Below are positions 44,324-53,085 of a stretch of 64,000 nt of DNA, in pieces. Under the pieces are notes generated by a model. That model saw only the letters and a list, made by a program, of their open reading frames with translations, was not told the DNA's origin and did no database searches. Location of the stretch: contig NZ_VSJK01000011.1 in assembly GCF_008085915.1 (NCBI RefSeq), positions 122,816 through 186,815 on the forward strand, written 5' to 3'. The position numbers were made by a program, and so were the translations under genes. Position 1 is the stretch's first letter; each line of letters begins with the position of its first letter. This stretch comes from Oceaniovalibus sp. ACAM 378. Lineage in GTDB: Bacteria > Pseudomonadota > Alphaproteobacteria > Rhodobacterales > Rhodobacteraceae.

Positions 44324-45001
44324 ATGAAAGACAGCAACCTCAAAGTTACCGCCTATGATTGGGTGCCCGACTTTGCCAAAGGCAACGTTCGCGACCTGCG
44401 GCTTAGGTGGGCGCTGAACGAGGCGGGGTTTGACCATGAGGTCGAGATCCTGACGCAGGGCGAACAGAAGAAGGCACCGAATATCGCCCGCCAGCCGTTC
44501 GGGCAGGTGCCGGTGCTGGAGGTCGACGGTAAACCGATGTTCGAGAGCGGCGCCATTGTCTGGCGGATCGCCGAAGCCAGCGACGCGCTGCTGCCCACGG
44601 GTCAGGACGCGCGCGATCGGGTTTTCTCATGGTATTTTGCGGCACTGAACTCGGTCGAACCGGAGATCATGATGCTTGCCATGCTGGACTTTTTCGCCTC
44701 GGACAAGGACGCGGCGGCGCGGCTGCGTCCCGATGTGATCGACGGGGTGCAGGGGCGACTGAAACACTTGTCAGACGCTTTAAAGAATCGCAACTGGCTG
44801 GTCGGTGATGGGTTTACCGTGGCTGACCTGATGATGGCGACGGTGCTCCGTATCCTCAAGCACACCGACATCGTGGCAGGTCATCCGACGCTTGATGCGT
44901 ATCTTCGCCGCTGCACCGACCGGCCCGCATTTGCGGCGGCGCTGGAGGCGCAGTTGCAGACCTTTTCGCAGAACGCCACAAAATATGAAGGTGCCGCATG
45001 A
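44324..45001 (+). CDS. Glutathione S-transferase family protein
   Basis: The 225-residue second GST has the N-terminal segment WVPDFAKGNVRDLRLRWALNE (residues 12-32) without an obvious Ser, Tyr or Cys at the usual catalytic place, the cis-Pro motif FGQVPVLEVDG, and ESGAIVWRIAE. The C-terminal helical domain includes NWLVGDGFTVADLMMATVLR. It is 24 bases after the first GST gene. Substrate unknown. Confidence 0.9.
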   Translation: MKDSNLKVTAYDWVPDFAKGNVRDLRLRWALNEAGFDHEVEILTQGEQKKAPNIARQPFGQVPVLEVDGKPMFESGAIVWRIAEASDALLPTGQDARDRVFSWYFAALNSVEPEIMMLAMLDFFASDKDAAARLRPDVIDGVQGRLKHLSDALKNRNWLVGDGFTVADLMMATVLRILKHTDIVAGHPTLDAYLRRCTDRPAFAAALEAQLQTFSQNATKYEGAA

Positions 45002-45026
45002 AAGCCCTGCCCACAGGAGCCCGACC

Positions 45027-45371
45027 ATGAACGTGACCGACATCTTCGTCAGCATCAACGCCCGCGACTTCGACGCCCAGACCGCGTGGTGGGCCATGCT
45101 GATCGGGCGCGATCCGGACAGAAAACCGATGCCAAGCTGCCGCGAATGGGATCTGGCGCCCTCCGTCCTGTTCCAGGTTCTGGATGCGCCGGGCAACGGT
45201 TTCACGGAGGTATCCCTGCGCATCGACGATCTGGCGACCGAGATCGCGCGGCTGCGCAGGGCCAACATCGACGTACCGGACCCCGAGAAGGTCGAGGGCT
45301 TCGAATCCTTGCGCTGGTCAGCCTTCATCGACCCTGAAGGAAACAAGGTGAACCTGCTGGAAGGCGGGTGA
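45027..45371 (+). CDS. VOC-family protein
   Basis: The 114-residue protein is a single glyoxalase-like module opening with DIFVSINARDFDAQTAWWAMLIG and ending with SAFIDPEGNKVNLLEGG (residues 4-26 and 97-113). It is last in the run of eight genes starting at 40717. Start 45027 was chosen for ACAGGAG upstream and the family-like N-terminus; the frame is open back to 44892 inside the GST gene. Confidence 0.87.
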   Translation: MNVTDIFVSINARDFDAQTAWWAMLIGRDPDRKPMPSCREWDLAPSVLFQVLDAPGNGFTEVSLRIDDLATEIARLRRANIDVPDPEKVEGFESLRWSAFIDPEGNKVNLLEGG

Positions 45372-45495
45372 CGGCAACGCAAGAACACGAGACGGCATCA
45401 TTCAACAGTCGGAACTTTGTCCCTGAACCGGAACTGCATCGTCTTCGAAAAGGTTGAGCCTGCAATAGGACACATCAAGCAAAGTGAGGTTATCC

Positions 45496-45792
45496 ATGGA
45501 CCATTCCAAGCATACCCCCCTTCACCCGGAGGAACTGACCGCTGCGACTATTAACGGCGCAAAAGTCTACGGCCCCGATGACCATCATATCGGTGACGTT
45601 TCCCATTTTCACGGCACTGGTCAGAACGCTCAGATCGTCGTGGATGTCGGCGGATTTCTCGGCCTCGGAGCCAAACCGGTGACCTTGAACGTGTCGAGCT
45701 TGAACTTCATGCGTGACCAGAACGGCAAAGTCCATGCAACGACCGTCATGACAAAGGACGAGTTGAAGAGCTTGCCTGAACACAAGCACTGA
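45496..45792 (+). CDS. PRC-barrel domain protein
   Basis: The 98-residue protein carries one PRC-barrel domain (INGAKVYGPDDHHIGDVSHF, VVDVGGFLGLGAKPVTL). PRC barrels occur in photosynthetic reaction centre H subunits and RimM, and in many small stress proteins of alphaproteobacteria. The His-rich N-terminus (MDHSKHTPLHPEE) is notable. It stands alone with a hairpin terminator downstream. Function unknown. Confidence 0.88.
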   Translation: MDHSKHTPLHPEELTAATINGAKVYGPDDHHIGDVSHFHGTGQNAQIVVDVGGFLGLGAKPVTLNVSSLNFMRDQNGKVHATTVMTKDELKSLPEHKH

Positions 45793-45824
45793 GCGTCAGC
45801 GACGCAAACATGCAAATAACGGCG

Positions 45825-45855
45825 AAGGTCAGCGCAGAATATGTGCTGACCTTTT
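45825..45855 (+). terminator. Hairpin terminator after the PRC-barrel gene
   Basis: A perfect 9-bp stem (AAGGTCAGC with GCTGACCTT) around an 11-base loop is followed by TT and a mixed T-rich stretch. It lies 32 bases after the PRC-barrel stop. Confidence 0.6.
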
Positions 45856-46035
45856 GTCTCGAAAACATTTGGATCAGCTTTTTTCGATAAAATCACCATC
45901 AGACCCCCGGATCGCGATCTTTCGTAAAGTTCGCTCGAAAAATCGGGGCTGGCAGTCGCATCCTTGATCCGCGAAGTTTGCAGATATTGGCAATGTGATC
46001 TCTTTGAATGAACATTAGATTGGAGCAGCCCCAGC

Positions 46036-47280
46036 GTGAACGAAGACACCTTCTTTTCTCTGAACCCCTACCATGTGGCGCTGGTTGTCGTGGGTGTGAT
46101 CGTGATCCTGTCGCGGTGGCTTCCGCGCCTGGTGTCAAAGCGGGAACCGGCTGCCGCCCCCTTGATGATCCTGTTTGGTGCGGCTGCGGCCTTGCTGGTT
46201 CCGGGCTTTCTGATCCCGCCTGATCCGCGGCAGATCCCGTTGCCATGGGAGTTGGTGAGCGAGTTGACGGTCATTGTGGCCCTGTTCAGCGCCGGAATGC
46301 GCATCGATAGCCTCAGGCCATGGAGGCGCTGGATGCCGACAGTGCGGATGTTGGTGATTGCCATGCCACTCACCATTCTCGCGGTCGCGTTGCTTGGTGT
46401 TGCTGTGGGTGGATTGACGGTGGCGGGCGCAATCCTGTTGGGCGCTGTCCTTGCCCCGACCGATCCGGTTCTTGCCGCAGATGTTCAGGTCGGTCCCCCG
46501 CAAGAGGGCGAAGAACATCCGGTTCGCTTCACATTGACGACCGAAGCGGGATTGAATGACGGGTTGGCGTTTCCGTTCGTGTATCTGGGACTGATTGTCG
46601 CGGCCGAAGGTCTGAACCCCGGTGCATGGGCGTGGGAATGGCTCCTCCGCGATGTTCTGTATCGCATAATCCTTGGTGCCTTCATGGGCTGGGCCGGTGG
46701 GCGCCTGCTGGGCATTGTCCTGTTCAGCGTTCCAAAGGGATCAATCCTGGCAGAGACGGGATCCGGCGTCATTGCAATCGCCGGTGTTCTTCTTTGCTAT
46801 GGATCCACGGAACTGGTAGAAGGCTATGGTTTCATTGCCGTTGCTGTGCTTGGCCTGACCCTGCGCCGCATTGAAAAAGACCATCATTTCCACCGGCGTT
46901 TGCATGATTTTTCGGAATCCATTGAACATGCCCTGACCGCCGTGCTGCTCATCGCGCTCGGCAGCGTTCTGCCCACTCTGCTTGTCGATCTCAGCTGGAC
47001 CCACGTTCTGATCGCGCTGACACTCATCGTTGTCATTCGCCCGGTGTCCGCCTGGATCGCACTGATGAAGACGGGTCTCGGACAGCGTGATCGCGCGGTC
47101 ATCTCTGTCTACGGGGTGCGGGGCATCGGTTCGATCTATTACCTCTGCTATGCAGGTAGCCACATGGAATTTACAAACGAAACCCAACTCTGGTCACTGG
47201 TCGGCCTTGTTATTTTACTCTCAACAATCCTGCATGGGTTCAGCGTGGGATGGGCCATGGACCAGGTGAACGATGACTGA
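46036..47280 (+). CDS. Cation:proton antiporter, NhaP/CPA1 type
   Basis: The 414-residue membrane protein has about 12 hydrophobic segments. CPA1 hallmarks are LLGAVLAPTDPVLAADVQVGP with the TDP motif and LTTEAGLNDGLAFPFVYLG with the ND ion-binding pair, plus a late YGVRGIGSIYYL. It should exchange Na+ (or K+) for H+. The start codon is GTG. It has no long C-terminal regulatory tail. It is monocistronic. Confidence 0.92.
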   Translation: MNEDTFFSLNPYHVALVVVGVIVILSRWLPRLVSKREPAAAPLMILFGAAAALLVPGFLIPPDPRQIPLPWELVSELTVIVALFSAGMRIDSLRPWRRWMPTVRMLVIAMPLTILAVALLGVAVGGLTVAGAILLGAVLAPTDPVLAADVQVGPPQEGEEHPVRFTLTTEAGLNDGLAFPFVYLGLIVAAEGLNPGAWAWEWLLRDVLYRIILGAFMGWAGGRLLGIVLFSVPKGSILAETGSGVIAIAGVLLCYGSTELVEGYGFIAVAVLGLTLRRIEKDHHFHRRLHDFSESIEHALTAVLLIALGSVLPTLLVDLSWTHVLIALTLIVVIRPVSAWIALMKTGLGQRDRAVISVYGVRGIGSIYYLCYAGSHMEFTNETQLWSLVGLVILLSTILHGFSVGWAMDQVNDD

Positions 47281-47713
47281 GCGGTGCAGATCTGTGGACA
47301 TCTTTAAGACTTAGTGTCTATCCAGAAACATCTTGAATCTTTAGAACCACTTGTGAATTCTTGGCTGAGGCAGGGTTTTGCAGGAGCTTGCGGATGTGGA
47401 CCAACGAGGATCGCTGTCGTTGTCTGGGAAAGGTCGCGGTCGATCCGGCCAACCAGCGTGCGATCTGCTGGAGCTACTGAAGCGGGGCGCGGATTCAGAG
47501 GGTGATTGCCCCGCTCTGATTGCGCCAAAGAGGCGCGGCGCCCGGATCGCCAAGGCAAAACGCAGTCCCGACCTTGGTCGACACCGTGCAGAAGAATATC
47601 GGGGGTATCGCACCGGTTTGCTGACCTGAAGAGGCAGGTGTCGATCCGGCGGTATTATCTTGCAATGCACTGGCGGGCGGGTCGGAGCCTGTCCATACCG
47701 CCCGCCAATGATC
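47281..47713. other. Intergenic region without recognisable gene
   Basis: These 433 bases separate the antiporter from the convergent FAH-family gene. Several short open frames exist in both directions but none shows family features. The composition is like coding DNA, so it may be a decayed gene, but I could not identify one. Confidence 0.35.
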
Positions 47714-48421
47714 TTAGACGAGCTTCGGACCGATCGCGACGTCGAGCGGGGCCAGCCCGTCGATCGTGCAGTGGATTTTGTCGCCGGGAACGACCGGGCC
47801 GACGCCATGGGGCGTGCCGGTCAGGATCACGTCGCCCGGCTGAAGTTCGAAATACTCGGAGAGGCGCGCAATGATTTCCGGCAATTTCCAGATCAGCAGG
47901 CTGATATCTGACTCCTGCTTGGTTTCGCCGTTCACGGTCAGTTTGATCGCTCCCGAGGTGATGTGACCAACTTCCGAGACCGGGCTCAACGCGCCAACGG
48001 GGAACGATTTGTCAAAGGATTTGCCGATCTCCCAGGGCTTGTTGTTGCCCTGAATGTCGCGTCGGGTCATGTCGATTCCAACGCCGTAGCCCCAGACGTG
48101 TTCCAGCGCGCTTGCCTCGGAGATGTTCCGGCCGCCCTTGGCGATCGCCATCACCAGTTCGACTTCGAAATGAAAGTCCTCGGTCATAGGAGCATAGGGA
48201 ATCGTCTCGCCCGAGGGCACGACCGCGTCCGTCGGTTTTTGAAAGAAGATCGGGGGATCACGATCGGTGCTGCCGCCCATTTCCTCGACATGCGCGACAT
48301 AGTTTCGGCCGACGCAATAAATACGGCGCACCGGAAAACGTGCGCTTGCGCCACGTATCTCGATGGTGGTCCGCTCCGGCGCCGGTATTGCCAGCGCTGT
48401 TTGTGTATCTGATCCGTCCAT
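47714..48421 (-). CDS. Fumarylacetoacetate hydrolase family protein
   Basis: The 235-residue protein has the FAH fold. It has CVGRNYVAH, PPIFFQKPTDAVVPSG, the metal-binding acidic segment FHFEVELVMAIAKGG, VWGYGVGIDMTRRDIQ and the late GTPHGVGPVVPGD. The combination is typical of fumarylpyruvate hydrolase-like enzymes that cleave C-C bonds of ring-opened aromatics, but FAH specificity is hard to predict. It is divergent from an NMT1-type ABC importer operon, which may bring in its substrate. Start 48421 follows GGGGA. Confidence 0.9.
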   Translation of the reverse strand: MDGSDTQTALAIPAPERTTIEIRGASARFPVRRIYCVGRNYVAHVEEMGGSTDRDPPIFFQKPTDAVVPSGETIPYAPMTEDFHFEVELVMAIAKGGRNISEASALEHVWGYGVGIDMTRRDIQGNNKPWEIGKSFDKSFPVGALSPVSEVGHITSGAIKLTVNGETKQESDISLLIWKLPEIIARLSEYFELQPGDVILTGTPHGVGPVVPGDKIHCTIDGLAPLDVAIGPKLV

Positions 48422-48539
48422 TATGCATCCCCAATTGTCCCGCCCGACATCGGGCAACCCAGTTATGCTAGCACCAACATTTCGGCGGAATCAATGAATA
48501 ATATATTATCTGGTTTGACGTATGGATTTTAGCGGCTAA

Positions 48540-48551
48540 CGTAAATTTACG
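48540..48551. promoter_or_regulatory. 12-bp palindrome in the FAH/ABC divergent region
   Basis: CGTAAATTTACG is a perfect palindrome lying 58 bases before the binding-protein gene, within an AT-rich divergent promoter region. It could be the operator of the GntR regulator encoded at the end of the operon. Confidence 0.45.
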
Positions 48552-48609
48552 CGAACAGACAAAAATAACGTCGGCGCGGCGGCGTACGGCAGAAAAACGG
48601 GAGGAAGAT

Positions 48610-49617
48610 ATGACAGTTCGATTGGTAAGGTCTTTCCTGGCGGGCCTGGCTCTGGCGGCCATTCCAGCCATCGGCGCGATGGCGCAAACACCCATCACAG
48701 TGGTTATACCCAACCCCTCGGCCCTGAACGTGTTTCCGATTCACGTGGCCGTCGGAGAGGGATACTTCGCTGAAGAGGGGCTGGAGATCTCGGTGGAGGC
48801 GGTCAACGGATCGGCTTCGGTGCTTCAGACGCTGGCGTCCGGCGCAGGCCAGATCGGAGAGCCCGGACCGGGTCCGGTGCTTGCGGCACGGTCCCGGGGT
48901 GAGGACGTAGTGTTCCTTTACAACCTCTTTGCCAAGACCGGGTTCGGCCTGGTCGTGCGTGAGGAATCCGATTACCAGGCTCCCGAGGATCTGAAGGGTA
49001 CCGTCATCGGGGTCGGCACCGCAGATGGCGCCGAAGTCGGCTTTACCCGGGATATCCTGACTGACGCGGGGCTGACCGAAGGCACCGATTACGAATTCCT
49101 GACGATCGGTGACGGCGGAACCGCCGTCGCGGCATTCCTCAACGACGAGGTGGACGCCTATGCCGCCGCGGTCGTCGACATGGTGATCATCCAATCCCGC
49201 GGCATCCCGCTGCGCGAGATCACGCCCGAGAAGTATCTCGGTTACTTCGCGAACGGCTTTGCCGCGACCCGCGAATACATCGACGCCAATCCCGAGGTGA
49301 TCAAGGGCTTTGGACGCGCCATTGTGCGGGGCTACAAGTTCGGTCAGGATCCGGCGAACCTTGAAAAGGTATTGGCACACACCAGTGCCGCCAATCCGCA
49401 GGAAGGCGAAGATCGTGACTTTGCGATCGCCGTGTTCGAAGCAATCAAGGGCCGCATGGCCTCGGTCGATCCGTCCCGGCCGCTTGGCTATCAGCCGCCC
49501 GAGGATTGGGAAAAGTGGCACACCAGTGTCGTCGCGACCAAAAGCATTCCCGGACCTCTCGACGATCTCGAAGCCGCCTATACCAACGAGTTCGTTGAAT
49601 ACTGGAACCAGGATTGA
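48610..49617 (+). CDS. NMT1/SsuA-type ABC substrate-binding protein
   Basis: The 335-residue periplasmic protein belongs to the nitrate/sulfonate/taurine binding class. It has a Sec signal peptide ending in AIGAMAQ, then FPIHVAVGEGYFAEEGLEIS and SVLQTLASGAGQIGEPGPG. A conserved NANPEVIKG-like segment (IDANPEVIKGFGRAIVRG) precedes the C-terminal part. GGGAGGAAGAT precedes ATG 48610. It heads an operon of binding protein, ATPase, permease and GntR regulator. Ligands of this class include sulfonates, nitrate, pyrimidines and aromatic acids. Confidence 0.9.
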   Translation: MTVRLVRSFLAGLALAAIPAIGAMAQTPITVVIPNPSALNVFPIHVAVGEGYFAEEGLEISVEAVNGSASVLQTLASGAGQIGEPGPGPVLAARSRGEDVVFLYNLFAKTGFGLVVREESDYQAPEDLKGTVIGVGTADGAEVGFTRDILTDAGLTEGTDYEFLTIGDGGTAVAAFLNDEVDAYAAAVVDMVIIQSRGIPLREITPEKYLGYFANGFAATREYIDANPEVIKGFGRAIVRGYKFGQDPANLEKVLAHTSAANPQEGEDRDFAIAVFEAIKGRMASVDPSRPLGYQPPEDWEKWHTSVVATKSIPGPLDDLEAAYTNEFVEYWNQD

Positions 49618-50435
49618 ACGTGGACGTGCCTGTAAAACCGGCCGACAGGCCTCTGACCGGTCGCGATACGCGACCGGTCTACCAACTCAGCCGGGTGTCC
49701 AAGAAGTATCGTCAGGGCAACATTCAGGCCCTGAGTGCTGTTGACATCACGCTGACCGAAGGCAGTTTTTCGTCGATCATCGGTCCGTCCGGGTGTGGCA
49801 AGTCCACCCTGCTCAAGATCATGGCGGGCGTCGAACCGCCAAGCAGCGGGCGCGTCGTTCTTGATGGCAAGCCGGTCACCGGACCGCGGCGCGACATCGG
49901 CATGATGTTCCAGCAGGCCACGCTCTTTCCGTGGCGCTCGACGATCGAGAACATCGTTCTGCCGATTGAAATCCGTGAAGGCCGGGCGGCCGCGCGAAAG
50001 GCCCATGTCGATGCAAGGGAACTTCTTGAACTCGTCGGCCTCGAAGGCTTCGAAGAGGTCTATTCCCACCAGCTTTCGGGCGGCATGGCCCAGCGTGCGG
50101 CGATCTGCCGAATGCTCATCACCCGGCCACAAGTCCTGCTTCTGGACGAACCGTTCAGCGCGCTTGACGAAATCTCGCGCGATTTCATGAACCTCGAGTT
50201 GCAGAAGGTCTGCATGTCGCGGCGGGCGACGACGATGCTCATCACCCACTCGATCTCCGAGGCCGTGTTCCTGTCCGACCGTGTCTATGTGATGTCGGCC
50301 CGGCCGGGCCAGATCATCGAGACGATCGAGATCGATCTGCCGCGCCCGCGAACCACCGAGATGATGGTCACCCCCGCGTTCGGTGTCTACGTTCAGAGGA
50401 TCCGGTCGCTACTCGACAAAGGAGCTTTTCAATGA
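49614..50435 (+). CDS. ABC transporter ATP-binding protein (SsuB/TauB type)
   Basis: The 273-residue ATPase has Walker A GPSGCGKST, signature LSGGMAQR, Walker B VLLLDEPFSALDE and switch THSI. The QATLFPWRSTIENI segment is typical of SsuB/TauB/NrtD. The start is ambiguous: TTG 49614 overlaps the previous stop, and GTG 49620 is two codons later. It energises the importer with the next permease. Confidence 0.92.
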   Translation: MNVDVPVKPADRPLTGRDTRPVYQLSRVSKKYRQGNIQALSAVDITLTEGSFSSIIGPSGCGKSTLLKIMAGVEPPSSGRVVLDGKPVTGPRRDIGMMFQQATLFPWRSTIENIVLPIEIREGRAAARKAHVDARELLELVGLEGFEEVYSHQLSGGMAQRAAICRMLITRPQVLLLDEPFSALDEISRDFMNLELQKVCMSRRATTMLITHSISEAVFLSDRVYVMSARPGQIIETIEIDLPRPRTTEMMVTPAFGVYVQRIRSLLDKGAFQ

Positions 50436-51277
50436 GCACGTCCGTCTCCGAAGACGATACTGTCTGGACCGAACATGTTTCGTTCATCGACAGGATCCCG
50501 CGGTGGATCGCCATGCTGGGCCTGCTGGCCGCCGTGCTCGCGATCTGGCAGGCCTCGCACAGCTTCGGCATCGTCTCACCGATCATCCTGCCCTCGCCCG
50601 GAGAAACCGGGCAGGACATCATTTACGTGGCCCGCAACCTGATTTCGGGCGGCTATATGCTCAAGGCCCTCTGGATCACCACCCAAGAGGTTCTGGTCGG
50701 CTTCCTGTTTGCGATGCTCTTCGGGTTCAGCCTCGGGATTCTGGTCGGTGAAACGTCGTTCGGCGAGCGTGCCGTCATGCCCTATCTTGTCGCCATCGAT
50801 ACAATGCCAAAAGTCGCCTTTGCGCCGCTGTTCCTGTCCTGGCTCGGATTCGGGATTGCCTCAAAGGTCGCGCTGGCCGCGTTCATCGCGACATTTCCCA
50901 TCGTCGTCGGCACAGCCGCCGGTCTGCATGGTCACAATGAAAACGCCCGGATGCTGTTTAAGACGATGGGCGCAAGCCGTTGGCAGACTCTCATCAAGAT
51001 GAAGCTGCCCATGGGGCTGCCGCAAATCTTCACCGGACTCAAGATCGCGTCGGTCGGCGTCATGGCAGGAGCGATCACGGCCGAGTTTCTGGGCGGCGGC
51101 AAGGGGTTCGGCGAACTGATCCGGGTCGCGGCCTCGCAACTCCAGACGCCGCGTGTGTTTTCCTTGATCCTCTACCTCAGCCTGCTGGGGTTCTGCTTGT
51201 TCTGGACGGTGGTTCTGGTAGAGCGTCGGCTCGTGTTCTGGCACCGTTCGTCGGGACCAACCGGCGCTGTGCGATAG
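50432..51277 (+). CDS. ABC transporter permease (SsuC/TauC type)
   Basis: The 281-residue permease has six hydrophobic segments and the cytoplasmic loop GLHGHNENARMLFKTMGASRWQTLIKMKLPMGLPQI, spread over residues 165-200, that contacts the ATPase. It overlaps the ATPase gene by 4 bases. It should form a homodimer in the importer. Confidence 0.92.
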   Translation: MSTSVSEDDTVWTEHVSFIDRIPRWIAMLGLLAAVLAIWQASHSFGIVSPIILPSPGETGQDIIYVARNLISGGYMLKALWITTQEVLVGFLFAMLFGFSLGILVGETSFGERAVMPYLVAIDTMPKVAFAPLFLSWLGFGIASKVALAAFIATFPIVVGTAAGLHGHNENARMLFKTMGASRWQTLIKMKLPMGLPQIFTGLKIASVGVMAGAITAEFLGGGKGFGELIRVAASQLQTPRVFSLILYLSLLGFCLFWTVVLVERRLVFWHRSSGPTGAVR

Positions 51278-51292
51278 AGGTAGAACTGCGTG

Positions 51293-52063
51293 ATGGATCA
51301 TACGCCATTTCCGATCACCGACGGCAGCGATGTCGCGCCGCGCGAAGGCAGCAAGGCCACTGCGGCGACCCTTGTCTATCGCGAACTGAAGCGTGATCTG
51401 CTGCGCCGCAGTTTTGCCGCGGGTCAACGGCTGCTGATCGAGCAGATTGCAGAGCGCTATGGTGTCGGCACAAACCCGGTGCGCGAGGCCCTCAACAGGC
51501 TTGCGGCAGAGCGTATGGTCGACCGTGAGGACCAGCGCGGCTTTTCGGTGCCGATTCTGTCCACCGAGCATTTCCGCGAAATCGTGAAAACCCGGTGCTG
51601 GCTTGAGGGAAGGGCCCTGACCGAATCCGTCAGGAACCCGACCGAAGCCTGGGAAGACGGGATCGTCCTGTCGCTGCACCGGCTTTTGCGGACCCCGTTT
51701 TTGTTTGGCCAGGATATCGAGGACGGCGAAGACAACCAGAAATGGGAAGTCCGGCATCGCGAGTTTCATCTGGCGCTGATCGCGAACTGCGGGTCGCAAT
51801 GGCTGTTTCGCTTCTGCGAAGAGATGATGGATCAGGCCGAACGCTATCGCTATATTTCTGACACCAAGTCCTATCCGCGCCGGAACTCCGACGACGAGCA
51901 CCGCAGGATTGCCGAGGCTGCAATTGCGGGGCAGGCCGACCTCGCCGCCGCTCATCTGATAGATCAATACGAACTGACGCTCGAACTCTACGAATCCAAG
52001 GTCACGACCGAAACCGCCGACGACGCCGACACCGAAACCGGCAAAACCAAAGAAAACAGCTAG
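51293..52063 (+). CDS. GntR-family regulator (FCD domain)
   Basis: The 256-residue regulator has an N-terminal winged helix (VYRELKRDLLRRSFAAGQRLLIEQIAERYGVGTNPVREALNRL, residues 24-66) and a helical FCD ligand domain with metal-type His residues (HREFHLALI, DDEHRRIAEAAIAG). It follows the permease gene by 15 bases and precedes the TauE gene by 1 base. It is the probable sensor of the imported compound or its breakdown product. Confidence 0.92.
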   Translation: MDHTPFPITDGSDVAPREGSKATAATLVYRELKRDLLRRSFAAGQRLLIEQIAERYGVGTNPVREALNRLAAERMVDREDQRGFSVPILSTEHFREIVKTRCWLEGRALTESVRNPTEAWEDGIVLSLHRLLRTPFLFGQDIEDGEDNQKWEVRHREFHLALIANCGSQWLFRFCEEMMDQAERYRYISDTKSYPRRNSDDEHRRIAEAAIAGQADLAAAHLIDQYELTLELYESKVTTETADDADTETGKTKENS

Positions 52064-52064
52064 T

Positions 52065-52901
52065 ATGGGCGGTGGACTGGACTTTGCATCGCTGATCTAC
52101 CTTGCCATGGCGCTCATTGCAGCGGGTGCAGTGACCGGTGTTCTGGCAGGTCTGTTCGGCGTGGGCGGCGGGGCAATCACCGTTCCGGTGCTCTACGAAG
52201 TCTTTCGTCTGCTGGACACCGCTCCCGACGTTGTCATGCCGCTGGCGGTCGGAACTTCGCTGGCAATCATCATCCCCACGTCGATCCGATCTTTTTACGG
52301 GCACTATAAGAAGGGGGCCGTCGACCTCTCGGTGCTGCGTCCTTGGGCCCTGCCGATCTTGGTCGGGGTGTTGATGGGTGCCTATATCGCTCGTTTCGCA
52401 GGGCCGCAGGTGTTTCAGGGCGTCTTTGTGGCCGTGGGGCTCATCAATGCGTCAAAGCTTCTCTTTGCGCGCAGCCGCTGGGTTATTGCCGACGAGATGC
52501 CGCGCGGACTCGGCATGCGCGCTTGGGGGTGGCTGATTGGTCTCCTTTCCGCGCTGATGGGGATTGGCGGCGGCGCCATCTCGACGATGATCCTGACCCT
52601 CTACGGGCGGCCGATCCATCAGGCGATCGCGACTTCGGCCGGTGTCGGCATGCTGATCTCGGTTCCCGGCGCGATTGGCTATGCAATAGCAGGCTGGGGC
52701 AGTGCTGGCCTGCCGCCTGACGCATTTGGGTTCGTGTCCCTGCTGGGCGTCGCCCTGATCGTACCGACGACGTTGCTGACGACACAGATCGGTGTGAACC
52801 TCGCACATGCCATGCCCCGTCGCCGTCTCGAAATCCTGTTCGGCCTGTTCATCCTCGCCGTGTGTGTGCGGTTTCTCATCGCCATCATCAACGGCACCTG
52901 A
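52065..52901 (+). CDS. TauE/SafE-family sulfite (anion) exporter
   Basis: The 278-residue membrane protein of the TauE/SafE family has about eight hydrophobic segments in two related halves with GLFGVGGGAITVPVL and LSALMGIGGGAISTMIL. Members export sulfite, sulfoacetate or other organosulfur anions. It immediately follows the GntR gene in the ABC operon, which supports a sulfonate-type substrate with sulfite released inside the cell. The family also transports unrelated anions, so this stays tentative. Confidence 0.9.
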   Translation: MGGGLDFASLIYLAMALIAAGAVTGVLAGLFGVGGGAITVPVLYEVFRLLDTAPDVVMPLAVGTSLAIIIPTSIRSFYGHYKKGAVDLSVLRPWALPILVGVLMGAYIARFAGPQVFQGVFVAVGLINASKLLFARSRWVIADEMPRGLGMRAWGWLIGLLSALMGIGGGAISTMILTLYGRPIHQAIATSAGVGMLISVPGAIGYAIAGWGSAGLPPDAFGFVSLLGVALIVPTTLLTTQIGVNLAHAMPRRRLEILFGLFILAVCVRFLIAIINGT

Positions 52902-52916
52902 TCCCCGCCCGGAATG

Positions 52917-53085
52917 GAAGGCCTTGAGGCATCGCATCTTCGCCTCAATCCGGCTTCGGGCGTGGTATCCCGTCCAGCGCTTCCAGAATGCCCTGCCGTA
53001 GTGATGAGTGGCGCGCAGGGTTTCATTTCGGACAACTGCTGCCGGGCAGTCCTCTTTCCACGGTCGTCCGTTCTGCGGATGGGGA
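52917..53085 (-). pseudogene. IS5-family transposase C-terminal relic
   Basis: The minus strand encodes NGRPWKEDCPAA, then RNETLRATHHYGRAFWKRW and GYHARSRIEAKMRCLKAF. This is characteristic of the C-terminal catalytic part of an IS5-group transposase including the Y-x(2)-R-x(3)-E-x(6)-K signature (YHARSRIEAKMRCLK). The similarity stops abruptly at 52917, 16 bases after the TauE stop, and no N-terminal half is found upstream. It is a decayed fragment. The surrounding 52902-53538 region contains no other recognisable gene. Confidence 0.8.

Noticed and set aside
45496..45792. PRC-barrel gene as a photosynthetic reaction centre subunit
   Set aside because: It is too short for PuhA, lacks the membrane helix, and has no photosynthesis neighbours.
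47281..47713. Possible decayed gene or transposase start (MWTNEDR on plus strand)
   Set aside because: The resemblance to IS5 N-termini is only a few residues and does not continue.
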